A DNA stretch of 64,000 nt, taken from Paenibacillus pini JCM 16418 (GTDB lineage Bacteria; Bacillota; Bacilli; Paenibacillales; Paenibacillaceae). The stretch's first letter is position 1. Each line of letters begins with the position of its first letter. The translations under genes and the position numbers were made by a program. The DNA lies in contig NZ_BAVZ01000001.1 in assembly GCF_000576305.1 (NCBI RefSeq), forward strand, positions 310,001 to 374,000. The letters are read 5' to 3'. This document shows positions 1 through 10,256 of the stretch, piece after piece. The notes under the pieces are model-generated. The model searched no databases and had not been told where the DNA came from. It was given only the letters and a program-made list of their open reading frames with translations.

Positions 1-3000
1 GCGGCTCTGATGGAACCAAAGCAGAAAATGATGCTGCAAACAATGTGGTCTGCTGTGGAAGATGCGGGGTATGGCGGGGATCAAATAAACGGTAGCCGAA
101 CCGGTGTATTTTTAGGCGATAGCAATGATTTCTATGATGGCTACCGGCAGCATCTATTGCTGCAAAATGTAGATGACTATGGTCATTCCGTTACCAGCAA
201 CATTCATTCTGTCATGGCAAGCCGAATTGCATATCTGCTTGATTTGAAGGGTCCTGCAATCATGATCGACACGGCTTGCTCCTCAGCGCTAGTCGCCATA
301 CATATGGCATGTCAGTCAATCCGTAATCAGGAATGTGATATGGCACTCGCCGGAGGAATTAACATTCTTCTAACTCCCTACAGGGGAGAGAAACGGTGGG
401 AGATTGGTATCCAAGCAGCTGATGGTCGAGCTAAGACATTCGATGATCGTTCAGACGGAACAGGTTCTGGGGAAGGGGCAGGAGCCGTCCTGTTGAAGCC
501 ACTTTATAGGGCGCTACAAGACAACGATACGATCTACGCTGTCATTAAGGGTAGCGCTATGAATCAGGATGGTACTTCTGCAGGTCTTACGACACCTAAC
601 GCCGCTGCTCAGGAGCAGTTAATCATTCAGGCTTGGCAAGATGCAGATGTAGATCCCGAGACCATCTCATATATTGAAGCTCATGGTACTGGAACCAAGC
701 TGGGTGATCCGATTGAAATTAGTGGAATTACACGTGCCTTTTCTAAATTTACGACGAAAAAACAGTTTTGTGCCGTTGGTTCAGTGAAGCCCAACATTGG
801 GCATCTGGATAACTGTGCCGGAATTGCGGGCTTTATCAAATGCTTGATGGCCTTAAAGCACAAGGAGCTTCCGCCATCCATACAATTTGAGACACCTAAT
901 CGAAAGATATCTTTTGTCGATTCTCCCGTATATGTGAACGACACACTACAACCTTGGATATCTGGGGGAGGGCCACGGCGCTGTGGGATTAGCGCATTTG
1001 GCCTTAGTGGTACAAATTGTCATCTTGTTCTGGAGGAGGCACCGGATCGGACTGATCAATATTTTAGCCTTAATGAGAATAGGGAATTCGTTTCTCCGGG
1101 GCTATTCACCGTCTCCGCGCAAAGTGAAGAAGGAATTGGGGAACTACTTAAGCGATACGAATCGGTGATTCATTCAATAGGCAGTACTCAACCGGACTTG
1201 ATGAACTACGAAAATTATTGCTATACCGCTACAACGGGACGGGGTCACTATACTCATCGTTTAGCGATCTTAACAGACGGGATAGAAGGACTCTTATGCA
1301 GAATTAGAAGTTTGATAGATGGGACGCTGATTACAGATGAGCAGAAGGGCATCTATTACGGTGTTCATAAGAAGGTATCTGATGTGAAACGTTCACGTCA
1401 AGTTGGCGAAATGACGGACCGAGCCAAAGCTGAATTGGATGCGGAATCAGATTCGAAAATTCAGCAAGCTCTTCTTGAGCCGAATGAGAGAGAACCTTTA
1501 CAAGCTATTGCTCAGCTATACATTCTAGGGGCAACGGTGAAGTGGGAACTGTTATTTAATAGTCACAAATATAGACGTGTTCAACTACCAACATACCCTT
1601 TTCGCAAAATACGTAGCTGGAATAGCAAGGTGCAAAGCCAGAAGGCGATCTCCGCACCCGTTAATGAGATGCAGAGGGATGGCCTAAACCATGCCGTGAA
1701 TCACAAGAACTTGCATCCGGTTCTTCACCAGCTAGTCGCTGAAACACCTGAGCTTACCATCTTCTCCACAGATTTTGATGTGAATGATCACTGGGTGCTG
1801 AATGAGCACAAGGTTCTAGGAAATTACGTCGTTCCCGGTACGACCTATTTAGAAATGGCAAGGGAAATTGGTTATCGGCTGCTAAAGAGCCATTTACTTT
1901 TGCTTAGTGGAGTGACCTTTCTTAGTCCTCTCATGGTGAAGCCAGGCGAAAAGGTGCATGCACAGATTGTGGCTAAGAATGAAGCAGGAGGGATTTCCTT
2001 TTCCATTATCAGTCGTACCGATCAGAATGCAGACTGGGTTACCCATGCGGAAGGGAGTATCAAGGCACTCTCTCCTCAGAAGATGGATTCAGAGCAGGAA
2101 GTGCTGTCACTTGAGGCAATTAAGCTTCGCTCCATGACGGAAAGAGTGATTGATTACGACGATCTTCAAACTGGAGCGATTGATACCGGTCCTCGTTGGA
2201 ATAATGTCGAGCGGATATTTATCGGTGAGAATGAGGCGCTTCTTAAGCTCATGCTACCGGATCCGTATTTGACAGATCTCGATGTTTATACGCTTCATCC
2301 TGCACTTATGGATTGTGCAGCCAATGCGGCTAATGTCGCTTTTGGTGGTGGCACATACCTTCCATATATGTATAAATCCTTTAGCGTATCAGGTCCAACG
2401 CCAGCTGTATTTTACAGCTATGTCATTAAAAAGTCGGAGCAGCATGGCGGGGAAACCGAGACATTTGATATTACCATGGCGGACGAAGCTGGCAAGGTGT
2501 TTGTACGCATTCATGATTACACGATTAAAAGAGTCGATGATAAGCGGGGTCTAGCTGTTTCTTCGGCAGAATGCTATCAGCCGCGCTGGGTACCTGCTCC
2601 GATAGCTTTAGCGAATGAACCACAAGTAACCGGAACGGTACTTCTATGGATGGATGATCAGGGCATTGGATCTTCACTATCTGAATTACTTCGATCCAAA
2701 GGCAGACATGTCATTGAACTTTTTGAAGGGGAGCAATACGAACAAATCAGTGATGACTCTTATTCTTTATCCTTGAGTGAGGAGCATTTCATTCAGATGT
2801 GGGAAGACGTCAGAGAAGCGGGAGTCACTCATTTCATTTATTTGGGAGCCTTATCTGGCCCAGATCATGCTAAAGAGCGAACGGAGCTTGCGCTCCAGAT
2901 GGAACGTGGCGTGCATGGTTTATTTCATCTCGCTAGATCTTTTGCTGCAGCCAAATGGAAGCTTCCTCTAGAATGGCTTGTCGTGACATCAGGAGCTGTT

Positions 3001-4527
3001 GTTGTCGACGGCAAAGAAAGAGTCATTCGTCCACATCATGCTGCAATGGCTGGCTTAGGAAAAGTTCTGAATCAGGAATTCCCTAATCTGCAAGTTAGAT
3101 TTATGGATATGGACGAAGTGCTTCCAGAAGTAAGTATAGAGCAAGAATTATATGGTCTTCTGGAAGAGCGTGATTTCCATGTAGCTTACCGTGATGGGAT
3201 TCGCTATACGCTGGAGATTGCTCCGCTGAAACAGAACTTGCGCGCAGATCATGAGGTTGTTGTGAAGGCTGGCGGTACGTACTTGATTACAGGTGGAACA
3301 GGTGGCATTGGATTAGAACTGGCAAGCTACTTGTCCTCACTAGCACCTGTTAACCTGATTCTGATCAACCGTTCACTTGTCCCAGAGCGACAAGAATGGC
3401 AACCAATCGTGGATGCAGGTACAGATCATAAGATGTCAGCTCGGATTACACGGCTTCAAGCGATTGAAAACAATGGCAGTCAGCTTCATTGTTACCGTGC
3501 CGATGTGTCCGATGAAGCTGAAATGATCTCCGTGCTGGAGGAAGTAAGCAGAGACTACGGACCCATCCATGGTGTCATTCATGCTGCAGGTGTTGCTGGG
3601 GACGGCATGATATTACGCAAAGAGTCTGCGGTATTTACCAATGTTCTAGCACCTAAGATTCAAGGAGCCTGGCTTCTAGATAAGTATGTAAATTCAGAGC
3701 ATCTCGACTTTTTCGTCTTGCTCTCATCCGTAACAGCAATCACTGGAGGCCTTGGACAGGGAGATTATACAGCAGCCAATAGCTATCTGGATGCATTCGC
3801 ACATCATCGTCGTTTGGAGGGTAAGCCAGCATTGTCCATCAATTGGCCTGCTTGGAAAGAAACGGGAATGGCAGTGAATTACGGTGTGCATGATGCGCCC
3901 GCCGTGTGGAAATCTCTTGCTACTCACAAGGCCCTTCAGTATTTCGATCTATTGTTACACAGTGGAGTACCTCAGGCTATAGCCGGGGAGCTCGACATGG
4001 AAACGACGGCTAATCTGATTGACCAGCTTCCTTTCCGATTTACCAGCAAGGTGGAAAGTGGGATCAGACGTAAGCGGGCTATAACTGATCCGCTTCAGTA
4101 TACGAATCAGAGTGCACAGGCTGTATTAACATTAACGGGTAAATCAGAGACTGACATATCTCCACTGGAGCAGCAGGTAGCTCAAATTTGGGCCACGGTG
4201 CTCGGCCTCGAGGAACTGGATGTTTACGAAAGCTTTTATGATATGGGTGGGGATTCGATTCTCGCAGCCCAGCTATACCGCAAATTGGATCAGCATTTTC
4301 CTCAGACAGTGGATATTTCAGATATTTTCAGTTATCCGAGTGTGATTGAAATGGCCGAGTACTTAGATTCTTTACAGCAAAAGGAGATCTCACGGAATAA
4401 CGTTGTCCCACAAGCAAATGCAGGGCAAGAAATCGATGCGGATGATGAAGTAGATGCTCTTCTTGCGAGAGTCATCAGCGGGGAAATTACGCCGGAGGAA
4501 GCAAGTAAATTGGTATCGGAGGGTTAG
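1..4527 (+). CDS. Trans-AT polyketide synthase module, KS-DH-KR-ACP (5' end outside window)
   Basis: The reading frame is open from the first base and begins inside a ketosynthase, so the gene starts upstream. Counting residues from base 1, the KS has the active Cys near 93 (DTACSSA) and His near 228 (EAHGTGT) and 268 (NIGH), so it should condense. A dehydratase follows with HxxxGxxxxP starting at His 603 and a matching Asp near 771 (HPALMD). The ketoreductase has GGTGGIG, catalytic Tyr near 1256 and an AGD motif in the place of LDD, which suggests a B-type KR. The ACP has GGDS with Ser near 1419. No acyltransferase lies between KS and DH, so malonyl units must be loaded in trans. The last ~30 residues (DEVDALLARVISGEITPEE) look like a C-terminal docking segment. 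The next PKS starts 3 bases after the stop. The product is not identifiable from this fragment. Confidence 0.95.
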   Translation, partial: AALMEPKQKMMLQTMWSAVEDAGYGGDQINGSRTGVFLGDSNDFYDGYRQHLLLQNVDDYGHSVTSNIHSVMASRIAYLLDLKGPAIMIDTACSSALVAIHMACQSIRNQECDMALAGGINILLTPYRGEKRWEIGIQAADGRAKTFDDRSDGTGSGEGAGAVLLKPLYRALQDNDTIYAVIKGSAMNQDGTSAGLTTPNAAAQEQLIIQAWQDADVDPETISYIEAHGTGTKLGDPIEISGITRAFSKFTTKKQFCAVGSVKPNIGHLDNCAGIAGFIKCLMALKHKELPPSIQFETPNRKISFVDSPVYVNDTLQPWISGGGPRRCGISAFGLSGTNCHLVLEEAPDRTDQYFSLNENREFVSPGLFTVSAQSEEGIGELLKRYESVIHSIGSTQPDLMNYENYCYTATTGRGHYTHRLAILTDGIEGLLCRIRSLIDGTLITDEQKGIYYGVHKKVSDVKRSRQVGEMTDRAKAELDAESDSKIQQALLEPNEREPLQAIAQLYILGATVKWELLFNSHKYRRVQLPTYPFRKIRSWNSKVQSQKAISAPVNEMQRDGLNHAVNHKNLHPVLHQLVAETPELTIFSTDFDVNDHWVLNEHKVLGNYVVPGTTYLEMAREIGYRLLKSHLLLLSGVTFLSPLMVKPGEKVHAQIVAKNEAGGISFSIISRTDQNADWVTHAEGSIKALSPQKMDSEQEVLSLEAIKLRSMTERVIDYDDLQTGAIDTGPRWNNVERIFIGENEALLKLMLPDPYLTDLDVYTLHPALMDCAANAANVAFGGGTYLPYMYKSFSVSGPTPAVFYSYVIKKSEQHGGETETFDITMADEAGKVFVRIHDYTIKRVDDKRGLAVSSAECYQPRWVPAPIALANEPQVTGTVLLWMDDQGIGSSLSELLRSKGRHVIELFEGEQYEQISDDSYSLSLSEEHFIQMWEDVREAGVTHFIYLGALSGPDHAKERTELALQMERGVHGLFHLARSFAAAKWKLPLEWLVVTSGAVVVDGKERVIRPHHAAMAGLGKVLNQEFPNLQVRFMDMDEVLPEVSIEQELYGLLEERDFHVAYRDGIRYTLEIAPLKQNLRADHEVVVKAGGTYLITGGTGGIGLELASYLSSLAPVNLILINRSLVPERQEWQPIVDAGTDHKMSARITRLQAIENNGSQLHCYRADVSDEAEMISVLEEVSRDYGPIHGVIHAAGVAGDGMILRKESAVFTNVLAPKIQGAWLLDKYVNSEHLDFFVLLSSVTAITGGLGQGDYTAANSYLDAFAHHRRLEGKPALSINWPAWKETGMAVNYGVHDAPAVWKSLATHKALQYFDLLLHSGVPQAIAGELDMETTANLIDQLPFRFTSKVESGIRRKRAITDPLQYTNQSAQAVLTLTGKSETDISPLEQQVAQIWATVLGLEELDVYESFYDMGGDSILAAQLYRKLDQHFPQTVDISDIFSYPSVIEMAEYLDSLQQKEISRNNVVPQANAGQEIDADDEVDALLARVISGEITPEEASKLVSEG

Positions 4528-4530
4528 CAT

Positions 4531-7500
4531 ATGCAAATGGTCAAGCAATTTATATTGGAGAAAACAGCAAACAAGCAGTTGTCTCAGCAGGATGCCAAAG
4601 CGATGCTCAAGGAGATTACTACCTTCTCGGCACGCAAAGAGCATGAAGATATAGCCATCATTGGCATGGCAGGAAAGTTTCCTGGTGCTGGGAGCATCGA
4701 GGAATTCTGGGACAACTTGCAACAGGAGAAAACGGTAATTGGTGATTTTCCTGACAGCCGGGCTTATGAGTGGATCGAAGCGCTGAGAAACGATAGTGTC
4801 ATGGATTTCATGATTGGAAAGTCTCTTCCTGAAGGAACGGATGTAGAGGATATGGTTGGGGGTGTCGGAGGATTCCTGAAAGAGATTGACAAATTTGATG
4901 CACCGTTCTTCAAAATTTCCGCTCGTGAAGCTAAATATATTGATCCTGCGCATCGAATGTTCCTTGAAACGGCATATGAGGCCATTGAAGACGCTGGATA
5001 CGGTGGAGATCGTATTTATGGAACACAAACAGGCGTATTTGTAGGAAAAGATCATGCGACCTTGCCCATGTATCGATTGATGACCGAACCGGACCCTATG
5101 CATCTTACTGGATCATGGCCGGGCCTGCTGTCCAGCCGATTATCGTATCTATTTAATTTGAAAGGTCCAAGTGTTGTGTATGATACTGCATGTTCTGCGG
5201 GGCTCGTTGCTTTGCATCACGCCTGTCAGTCACTACGAAACAAAGAATGTGAGATGGCAGTGATTGGTGGAGTACAGGTGCAGTACATGGCGATGAAAGA
5301 AGACAGTGGACCCATGGATTTAGGTATGGTTGAATCAGATAGCAGTCTTGTATGTACGTTCGACAAAGATGCCAACGGAACGGTTTGGAGCGAAGGCGTT
5401 ATTTCAGTCATACTCAAGCCATTATCGAAGGCGTTGGCTGATCGTGACCCGATCCATGCTGTTATTAAAGGAAGTGCAATTAATAACGACGGAGCGTCTA
5501 ACGGTATTACAGCTCCCAATGCGAAGGCCCAAGAGGAAGTGATCATGCAGGCTTGGAAGGATGCAGAAGTTGCGGCAGATACGATTCAATATGTTGAAGC
5601 CCACGGTACGGGAACGTCGCTCGGGGATCCGATTGAAATTAAAGGACTCACGAATGCATTCCGTCAATTCACCGATCGGAAGCAGTTCTGTGGAATTGGT
5701 TCAGTGAAGACAAACATTGGGCATAGCGTAGCAGCTTCTGGACTTGCAGCTTTGGTAAAAGTAGTGATGAGCATGAAGCACAAGCAGATTCCAGCAACGA
5801 TTAATTTTCATGAGCCGAATCCGTATATCAATTTCCCAGAATCGCCGCTTTATGTGAACGATGTGTTATCAGATTGGAATAAGGGTGACAATCCTCGCCG
5901 GGCGGGAATTAGCTCATTTGGCTTCAGTGGTACCAATGCGCATGTCATTCTGGAAGAAGCACCTGAGGTTGATCGTCAGGAACTTCCTTCCACAATAGCT
6001 GAAAGCATCGGGATTCTCACCATTTCAGGTAAGAATGAGCAGGTACTCAAAGATTACGTTAAGCGATATCAAGATTTCTTCGCACGTAATCCCGAAGTAG
6101 ATCTAGGTAACGCCTGCTTTACTTCAAATACAGGCAGAGGACATTATACACATCGGATTGCACTGATGGCCAGCTCGGTTGCAGAGCTTCAGCAACAATT
6201 AAAGCTTTTGGTTGATGAAGGACTGCACTCAAGAGAAGAGGAGGGGATCTATTACGCTCTTCATCAAATCGTCTCCGAGAACCAAAGCACATTAGAGACA
6301 GGTGCGATCACAGCAGCAGAGCTGAAGCGCCTCTCAACAGCAACACGTTCACGACTTGAACAATCCGTATCCTCGTTTAATGAGGATCCCATACTCGCGG
6401 CAGACTTATGCCGTAACTATGTTAAAGGGGCTGATCCTCATTGGGAAGAAGCGCATAGAAATCAACATCGATCCAGAGTTCAAATCCCAGGTTACCCACT
6501 GGAAAGAATACGGACATGGGCAGCGCCAAAAGTATTTGAGCAGCATGAGGTATCACAAAGCAAGAAAGCCCGCCTACATCCACTTCTGGACCGGCAGCTT
6601 GTGGATTCGCTTGATCAGAGCATTTTTGAGAGTGATTTAAGTATCGAAACGCATTGGATGCTCAAGGAGCATCAGTTCATGGGTACTTCAATTATACCTG
6701 GTGTAACGTATGTAGAGTGGGGAAGAGAAGCATGTTCTTCAGTACTAGGAACGTCACGCCTTGAACTAAGAGATATTTATTTTATGACACCACTGGTGAT
6801 TACAGGGGATGAAGTTAAAAAAGTACAGGCGATCGTGAAAAAGGAACAGGGATATGTGAAGTTTATTATTGCTAGTAAGTCTGGGATGGATGAAGATCAG
6901 TGGGTCATCCATTCGGAAGGTAAAGCTTATCCTATAGAAGCATCTACTGACCGCGTAATAGATATGAACGAAATACGTGCCAGAATGACCATCGATAAGC
7001 CAATTGGAGCATTTAATCCAGAGGCCAAAAGCTTTTATCTCGGCTATCATTGGGATAATCTCGTTGAGGCACAGACGAATGAAGACGAAAGTGAAGTGCT
7101 CTTGAAGCTGAGGCTGAGAGATGAGTATGTAGGAGAAATGGAGCAATTTCATTTCCATCCATCCATTCTTGATAATGCCGTAAATCCAATGATTAAATTT
7201 CTCGATGATGTATATCTTCCATTTGCCTTCAAGCAGTTCGATATCTACGGTCGGATGCCGGAGACGTTATATAGCTATTTCCGCAAGAAAGGCGGAGATA
7301 CCAAAAGTAAAGCAACGATATCCTACGATATTACGCTTACGGGCACAGACGGACGGATTATTGCAGAGATTCAAGACTATTCGATCAAACGAATGGGAGC
7401 CATGGAACAGATGAAGTTCCGAATGGAGAATCAAGGGAATAATCATCTTCATCAGACACGCTGGGTATCCGATCCACTTCCAGAAGAGAAAGAGACTTCT

Positions 7501-9366
7501 ACGCACTCTAGTATACTCGTACTCAAGGACAGGAATGGTCGGACAGATGAACTGATAGAGAGATTTAAGGATTCTAATATAGAAGTGATTGAAGTGGAGA
7601 CCGGAGAATCCTTCCGCGAAATCTCGAGTCATCATTATGTTATTTCGGATCAAGGTGCTGACTATGAGCAGTTGATTACTGCGGTACGCAGCATTCCTTT
7701 TACCCAAATCATTCATGCGTTTACGTTAACCGATGGGGCGCCATTAGCATCTGCTGGCGAGCTATCTGAGCATTTGAATAGTGGCGTATACAGTTTATTC
7801 CACCTCACAAGAGCACTTCTCGCGGGGAAAATAGGTCGAGCGCTGGATCTCGTACTCCTCACAGAATATATGGATGAAGTTACGGGGAATGAGGCGAGAA
7901 TTGAACCACATAACGCTGCGCTTATGGGACTTGGGAAAGTGCTTCGTGATGAATATGGAACCATTGCAGCTCGGAGCATTGATGTCGATAATGTGACTTC
8001 ACTAGATCTTATACGGAGCGAAATCAATACAGCAACGGAAGTTAGCGCGGTGATTTATCGTGAAGGAACACGGTATGTGCAGGAGTTTAGTCGACTTAGC
8101 TTCGAAGATTTTGAAGAGGCTCCGGTGGAGCTGAAGGAGGATGGTATCTACCTCATTACAGGAGGTACCGGAGGTCTGGGATTAGAAATGGCAAAGTATT
8201 TGGCTGGAAAGAAGCGAGTAAGGATCGCCCTCATCAACCGAACCGAGCTTCCGCCTAGAGAACAGTGGGAAGCCTTGGTGTCCGAAGGAAATTCTAAGCT
8301 AGCCGTCAAGCTGCAGCATATTCTTGCTGTTGAGCAAATGGGCTCAGAAGTGATATGTCTGGCTGTTGACGTTGCTGATCCTGTGCAAATGAAGCAAGCC
8401 ATCGATGGCATTCATGAACAATATGGACGTATTAACGGAATCATTCATGCCGCAGGAGTTGCAGGCGATGGCTTTATTATTATGAAAGAGGTACAGACCT
8501 TTACGAATGTTCTGCGTCCGAAATTGGAAGGAACATGGGTACTAGATCAGTTGACTACAGAAGATCAACCCGACTTCTTTATCTCCTTCTCTTCCATCGC
8601 TTCTCTCTTGGGTGGGCCAGGTCAAGGTGATTATACGGCAGCTAACAGCTACCTTGATGCCTTTACGGCTTATCGTAATCGCAAAGGATTACGTACCATC
8701 TCAATTAATTGGCCAACTTGGAAAGAAACAGGGATGGCAGTGGAATATGGTATGGCACATGAAGAAGGCTTGTTTCTACCGATTACGACAGCTCATGCCA
8801 TTGAGATCATGGAGGGTGTTCTGAGTTTCAAGGTAAGTCGTTTACTGCCAGGTGAAGTAAATTTCCCTGCCATTATTCGCTCAGATGCGACGCTACCTTT
8901 CAAAGTATCAAAGGATATTATGGCACAGCTCGATAAGCATTCACGTGCTTTTGTGAACAAAAATACGGCGCAAACGAAGAAGGCATCTCCAAAAGATGTT
9001 CAAATTAAAGGTAAGGATTCCTATACCGAGACAGAAACTCGGCTTGCCCAGCTATGGTCAGCTGCATTGGATCTTGAAGAAGTAAACGTATTTGACCAAT
9101 TTAATGATTTAGGTGGAGATTCGATTCTTTCCATTCAATTGTTTAAGGAAATGAATACCGTTTATCCAGGTATTATGGAAGTTTCGGACATTTTTACGTA
9201 TTCATCGATTGTAGAACAGGCGAAATATATTGATTCACAACAGCAGCAACCTGAGGCTGTAAATGATGAGCTGTTGATGGGCATGCTTGATGCATTAGCT
9301 CAAGGCGAGGCTACCATTGAGGATGGAATGGCGGTGGTAGCTTCAGAAGGGGGGACTCCAGAATGA
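4531..9366 (+). CDS. Trans-AT polyketide synthase, KS-DH-KR-ACP, last PKS of the cluster
   Basis: This 1611-residue protein starts at the ATG 8 bases after a GGAGGG that overlaps the end of the previous gene. Residues 1-35 form a short helical region (VKQFILEKTANKQLSQQDAK) of docking type. The KS spans about 38-480 with Cys221, His358 and His398. The DH has HxxxGxxxxP at His714 and Asp881 (HPSILD). The KR follows (GGTGGLG, GDYTAANSYLDAF, AGD in the LDD position). The ACP has GGDS with Ser1531, and a C-terminal docking-like tail comes last (QGEATIEDG). There is no AT and no thioesterase. KR plus DH would leave a double bond, so this module and the previous one together could build a conjugated diene; that is inference. 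The stop overlaps the start of the hydrolase gene (ATGA), so the two are translationally coupled. Confidence 0.95.
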   Translation: MQMVKQFILEKTANKQLSQQDAKAMLKEITTFSARKEHEDIAIIGMAGKFPGAGSIEEFWDNLQQEKTVIGDFPDSRAYEWIEALRNDSVMDFMIGKSLPEGTDVEDMVGGVGGFLKEIDKFDAPFFKISAREAKYIDPAHRMFLETAYEAIEDAGYGGDRIYGTQTGVFVGKDHATLPMYRLMTEPDPMHLTGSWPGLLSSRLSYLFNLKGPSVVYDTACSAGLVALHHACQSLRNKECEMAVIGGVQVQYMAMKEDSGPMDLGMVESDSSLVCTFDKDANGTVWSEGVISVILKPLSKALADRDPIHAVIKGSAINNDGASNGITAPNAKAQEEVIMQAWKDAEVAADTIQYVEAHGTGTSLGDPIEIKGLTNAFRQFTDRKQFCGIGSVKTNIGHSVAASGLAALVKVVMSMKHKQIPATINFHEPNPYINFPESPLYVNDVLSDWNKGDNPRRAGISSFGFSGTNAHVILEEAPEVDRQELPSTIAESIGILTISGKNEQVLKDYVKRYQDFFARNPEVDLGNACFTSNTGRGHYTHRIALMASSVAELQQQLKLLVDEGLHSREEEGIYYALHQIVSENQSTLETGAITAAELKRLSTATRSRLEQSVSSFNEDPILAADLCRNYVKGADPHWEEAHRNQHRSRVQIPGYPLERIRTWAAPKVFEQHEVSQSKKARLHPLLDRQLVDSLDQSIFESDLSIETHWMLKEHQFMGTSIIPGVTYVEWGREACSSVLGTSRLELRDIYFMTPLVITGDEVKKVQAIVKKEQGYVKFIIASKSGMDEDQWVIHSEGKAYPIEASTDRVIDMNEIRARMTIDKPIGAFNPEAKSFYLGYHWDNLVEAQTNEDESEVLLKLRLRDEYVGEMEQFHFHPSILDNAVNPMIKFLDDVYLPFAFKQFDIYGRMPETLYSYFRKKGGDTKSKATISYDITLTGTDGRIIAEIQDYSIKRMGAMEQMKFRMENQGNNHLHQTRWVSDPLPEEKETSTHSSILVLKDRNGRTDELIERFKDSNIEVIEVETGESFREISSHHYVISDQGADYEQLITAVRSIPFTQIIHAFTLTDGAPLASAGELSEHLNSGVYSLFHLTRALLAGKIGRALDLVLLTEYMDEVTGNEARIEPHNAALMGLGKVLRDEYGTIAARSIDVDNVTSLDLIRSEINTATEVSAVIYREGTRYVQEFSRLSFEDFEEAPVELKEDGIYLITGGTGGLGLEMAKYLAGKKRVRIALINRTELPPREQWEALVSEGNSKLAVKLQHILAVEQMGSEVICLAVDVADPVQMKQAIDGIHEQYGRINGIIHAAGVAGDGFIIMKEVQTFTNVLRPKLEGTWVLDQLTTEDQPDFFISFSSIASLLGGPGQGDYTAANSYLDAFTAYRNRKGLRTISINWPTWKETGMAVEYGMAHEEGLFLPITTAHAIEIMEGVLSFKVSRLLPGEVNFPAIIRSDATLPFKVSKDIMAQLDKHSRAFVNKNTAQTKKASPKDVQIKGKDSYTETETRLAQLWSAALDLEEVNVFDQFNDLGGDSILSIQLFKEMNTVYPGIMEVSDIFTYSSIVEQAKYIDSQQQQPEAVNDELLMGMLDALAQGEATIEDGMAVVASEGGTPE

Positions 9367-10256
9367 AGGAACAAGAATCGTTAAAAGTATTCATTTTGGA
9401 GTGTGTACGAAACCAATCCTTATCTAAGGAGTCCGCCTTTCTGATCCTTAAATCATTAAGTAATGCTGTAAGCATGGATGAAGTAGACAGTGCGTTGGAC
9501 GCGTGCATTGGCCAGTCTAAAGAAGTAACGGATGTGCAGAAATACTGGATGCATCTTACGCAGCAACGAAGAAAGTTATCCGCGAAGCGCTCACATCGTC
9601 AACTTCAGGGACCTACAGTGGAGGCCATACCCCATGGTCCAATGGGCTCGAATTGTTACCTAGTCGTAAGTGATGGAGAAGGGGTCATTATTGACCCCGG
9701 TTCCTCTTTTGATAAAATATGGCCAGTCGTTGAAAAGAGCGGAGCGAAGATCAAGTATATATTTATCACTCACGGACATTTCGATCATATGGGATCGATG
9801 GAGGAGCTAAAGGCGGCAACTGGGGCTTCGATCGTACTTCACAGTCAAGATGAGCCCGCATTATCTCAATCGGTATTAAACGGTTCTTTCCTATTTTCGC
9901 AAATCCGAACATTCCGTCCCATTGATATCACGGTTGGCGGAGGTGAGACGTTTAAAGTGGGTGGATATGAATATGAGATTGTTCATACACCAGGTCATAC
10001 GATCGGTAGTATATGTATTCGATTGAATGCTCAGCTATTTTCTGGCGATATGCTATTTAGCCAAAATGATGAGCACGTAGGGCCCATTACAGGTGATGCG
10101 TTTGAATTGATGAGATCCTATCAGAAGCTATGCAGTCGGATGAAGGGAGATATACTTGTTTATCCGGGCCACGGCACACCGTTCTGGGTAGATGATAACT
10201 TAAAGGCGGCCTACATGGAAACGAAGTTAGAAGTTCAAAGGGAGGGACCTGCATGA
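9363..10256 (+). CDS. Metallo-beta-lactamase-fold hydrolase with PKS-type N-terminal docking segment
   Basis: This 297-residue protein has the MBL-fold metal ligands: HGHFDH near residue 140, HTPGHT, SGD and YPGHG. Proteins of this group (glyoxalase II/BaeB-like) cleave thioesters and are common in trans-AT clusters. The first ~100 residues lie before the lactamase fold. Residues 10-32 (FILECVRNQSLSKESAF...) align with the N terminus of the preceding PKS, with about 10 of 23 positions identical. That suggests the enzyme docks on the PKS C-terminal tail. Because the PKS lacks a thioesterase, I infer it releases or edits the chain in trans. Its start overlaps the PKS stop and its stop overlaps the next start, both as ATGA. 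It could instead be a general editing hydrolase. Confidence 0.85.
   Translation: MKEQESLKVFILECVRNQSLSKESAFLILKSLSNAVSMDEVDSALDACIGQSKEVTDVQKYWMHLTQQRRKLSAKRSHRQLQGPTVEAIPHGPMGSNCYLVVSDGEGVIIDPGSSFDKIWPVVEKSGAKIKYIFITHGHFDHMGSMEELKAATGASIVLHSQDEPALSQSVLNGSFLFSQIRTFRPIDITVGGGETFKVGGYEYEIVHTPGHTIGSICIRLNAQLFSGDMLFSQNDEHVGPITGDAFELMRSYQKLCSRMKGDILVYPGHGTPFWVDDNLKAAYMETKLEVQREGPA

Noticed and set aside
4390..5103. A 237-codon minus-strand open frame
   Set aside because: It lies across the two PKS genes, has no ribosome binding site and its product is low in family-like features. It is a shadow of the plus-strand coding bias.
7267..7716. A 149-codon minus-strand open frame
   Set aside because: Antisense to the second PKS with no start signal or recognisable domain.
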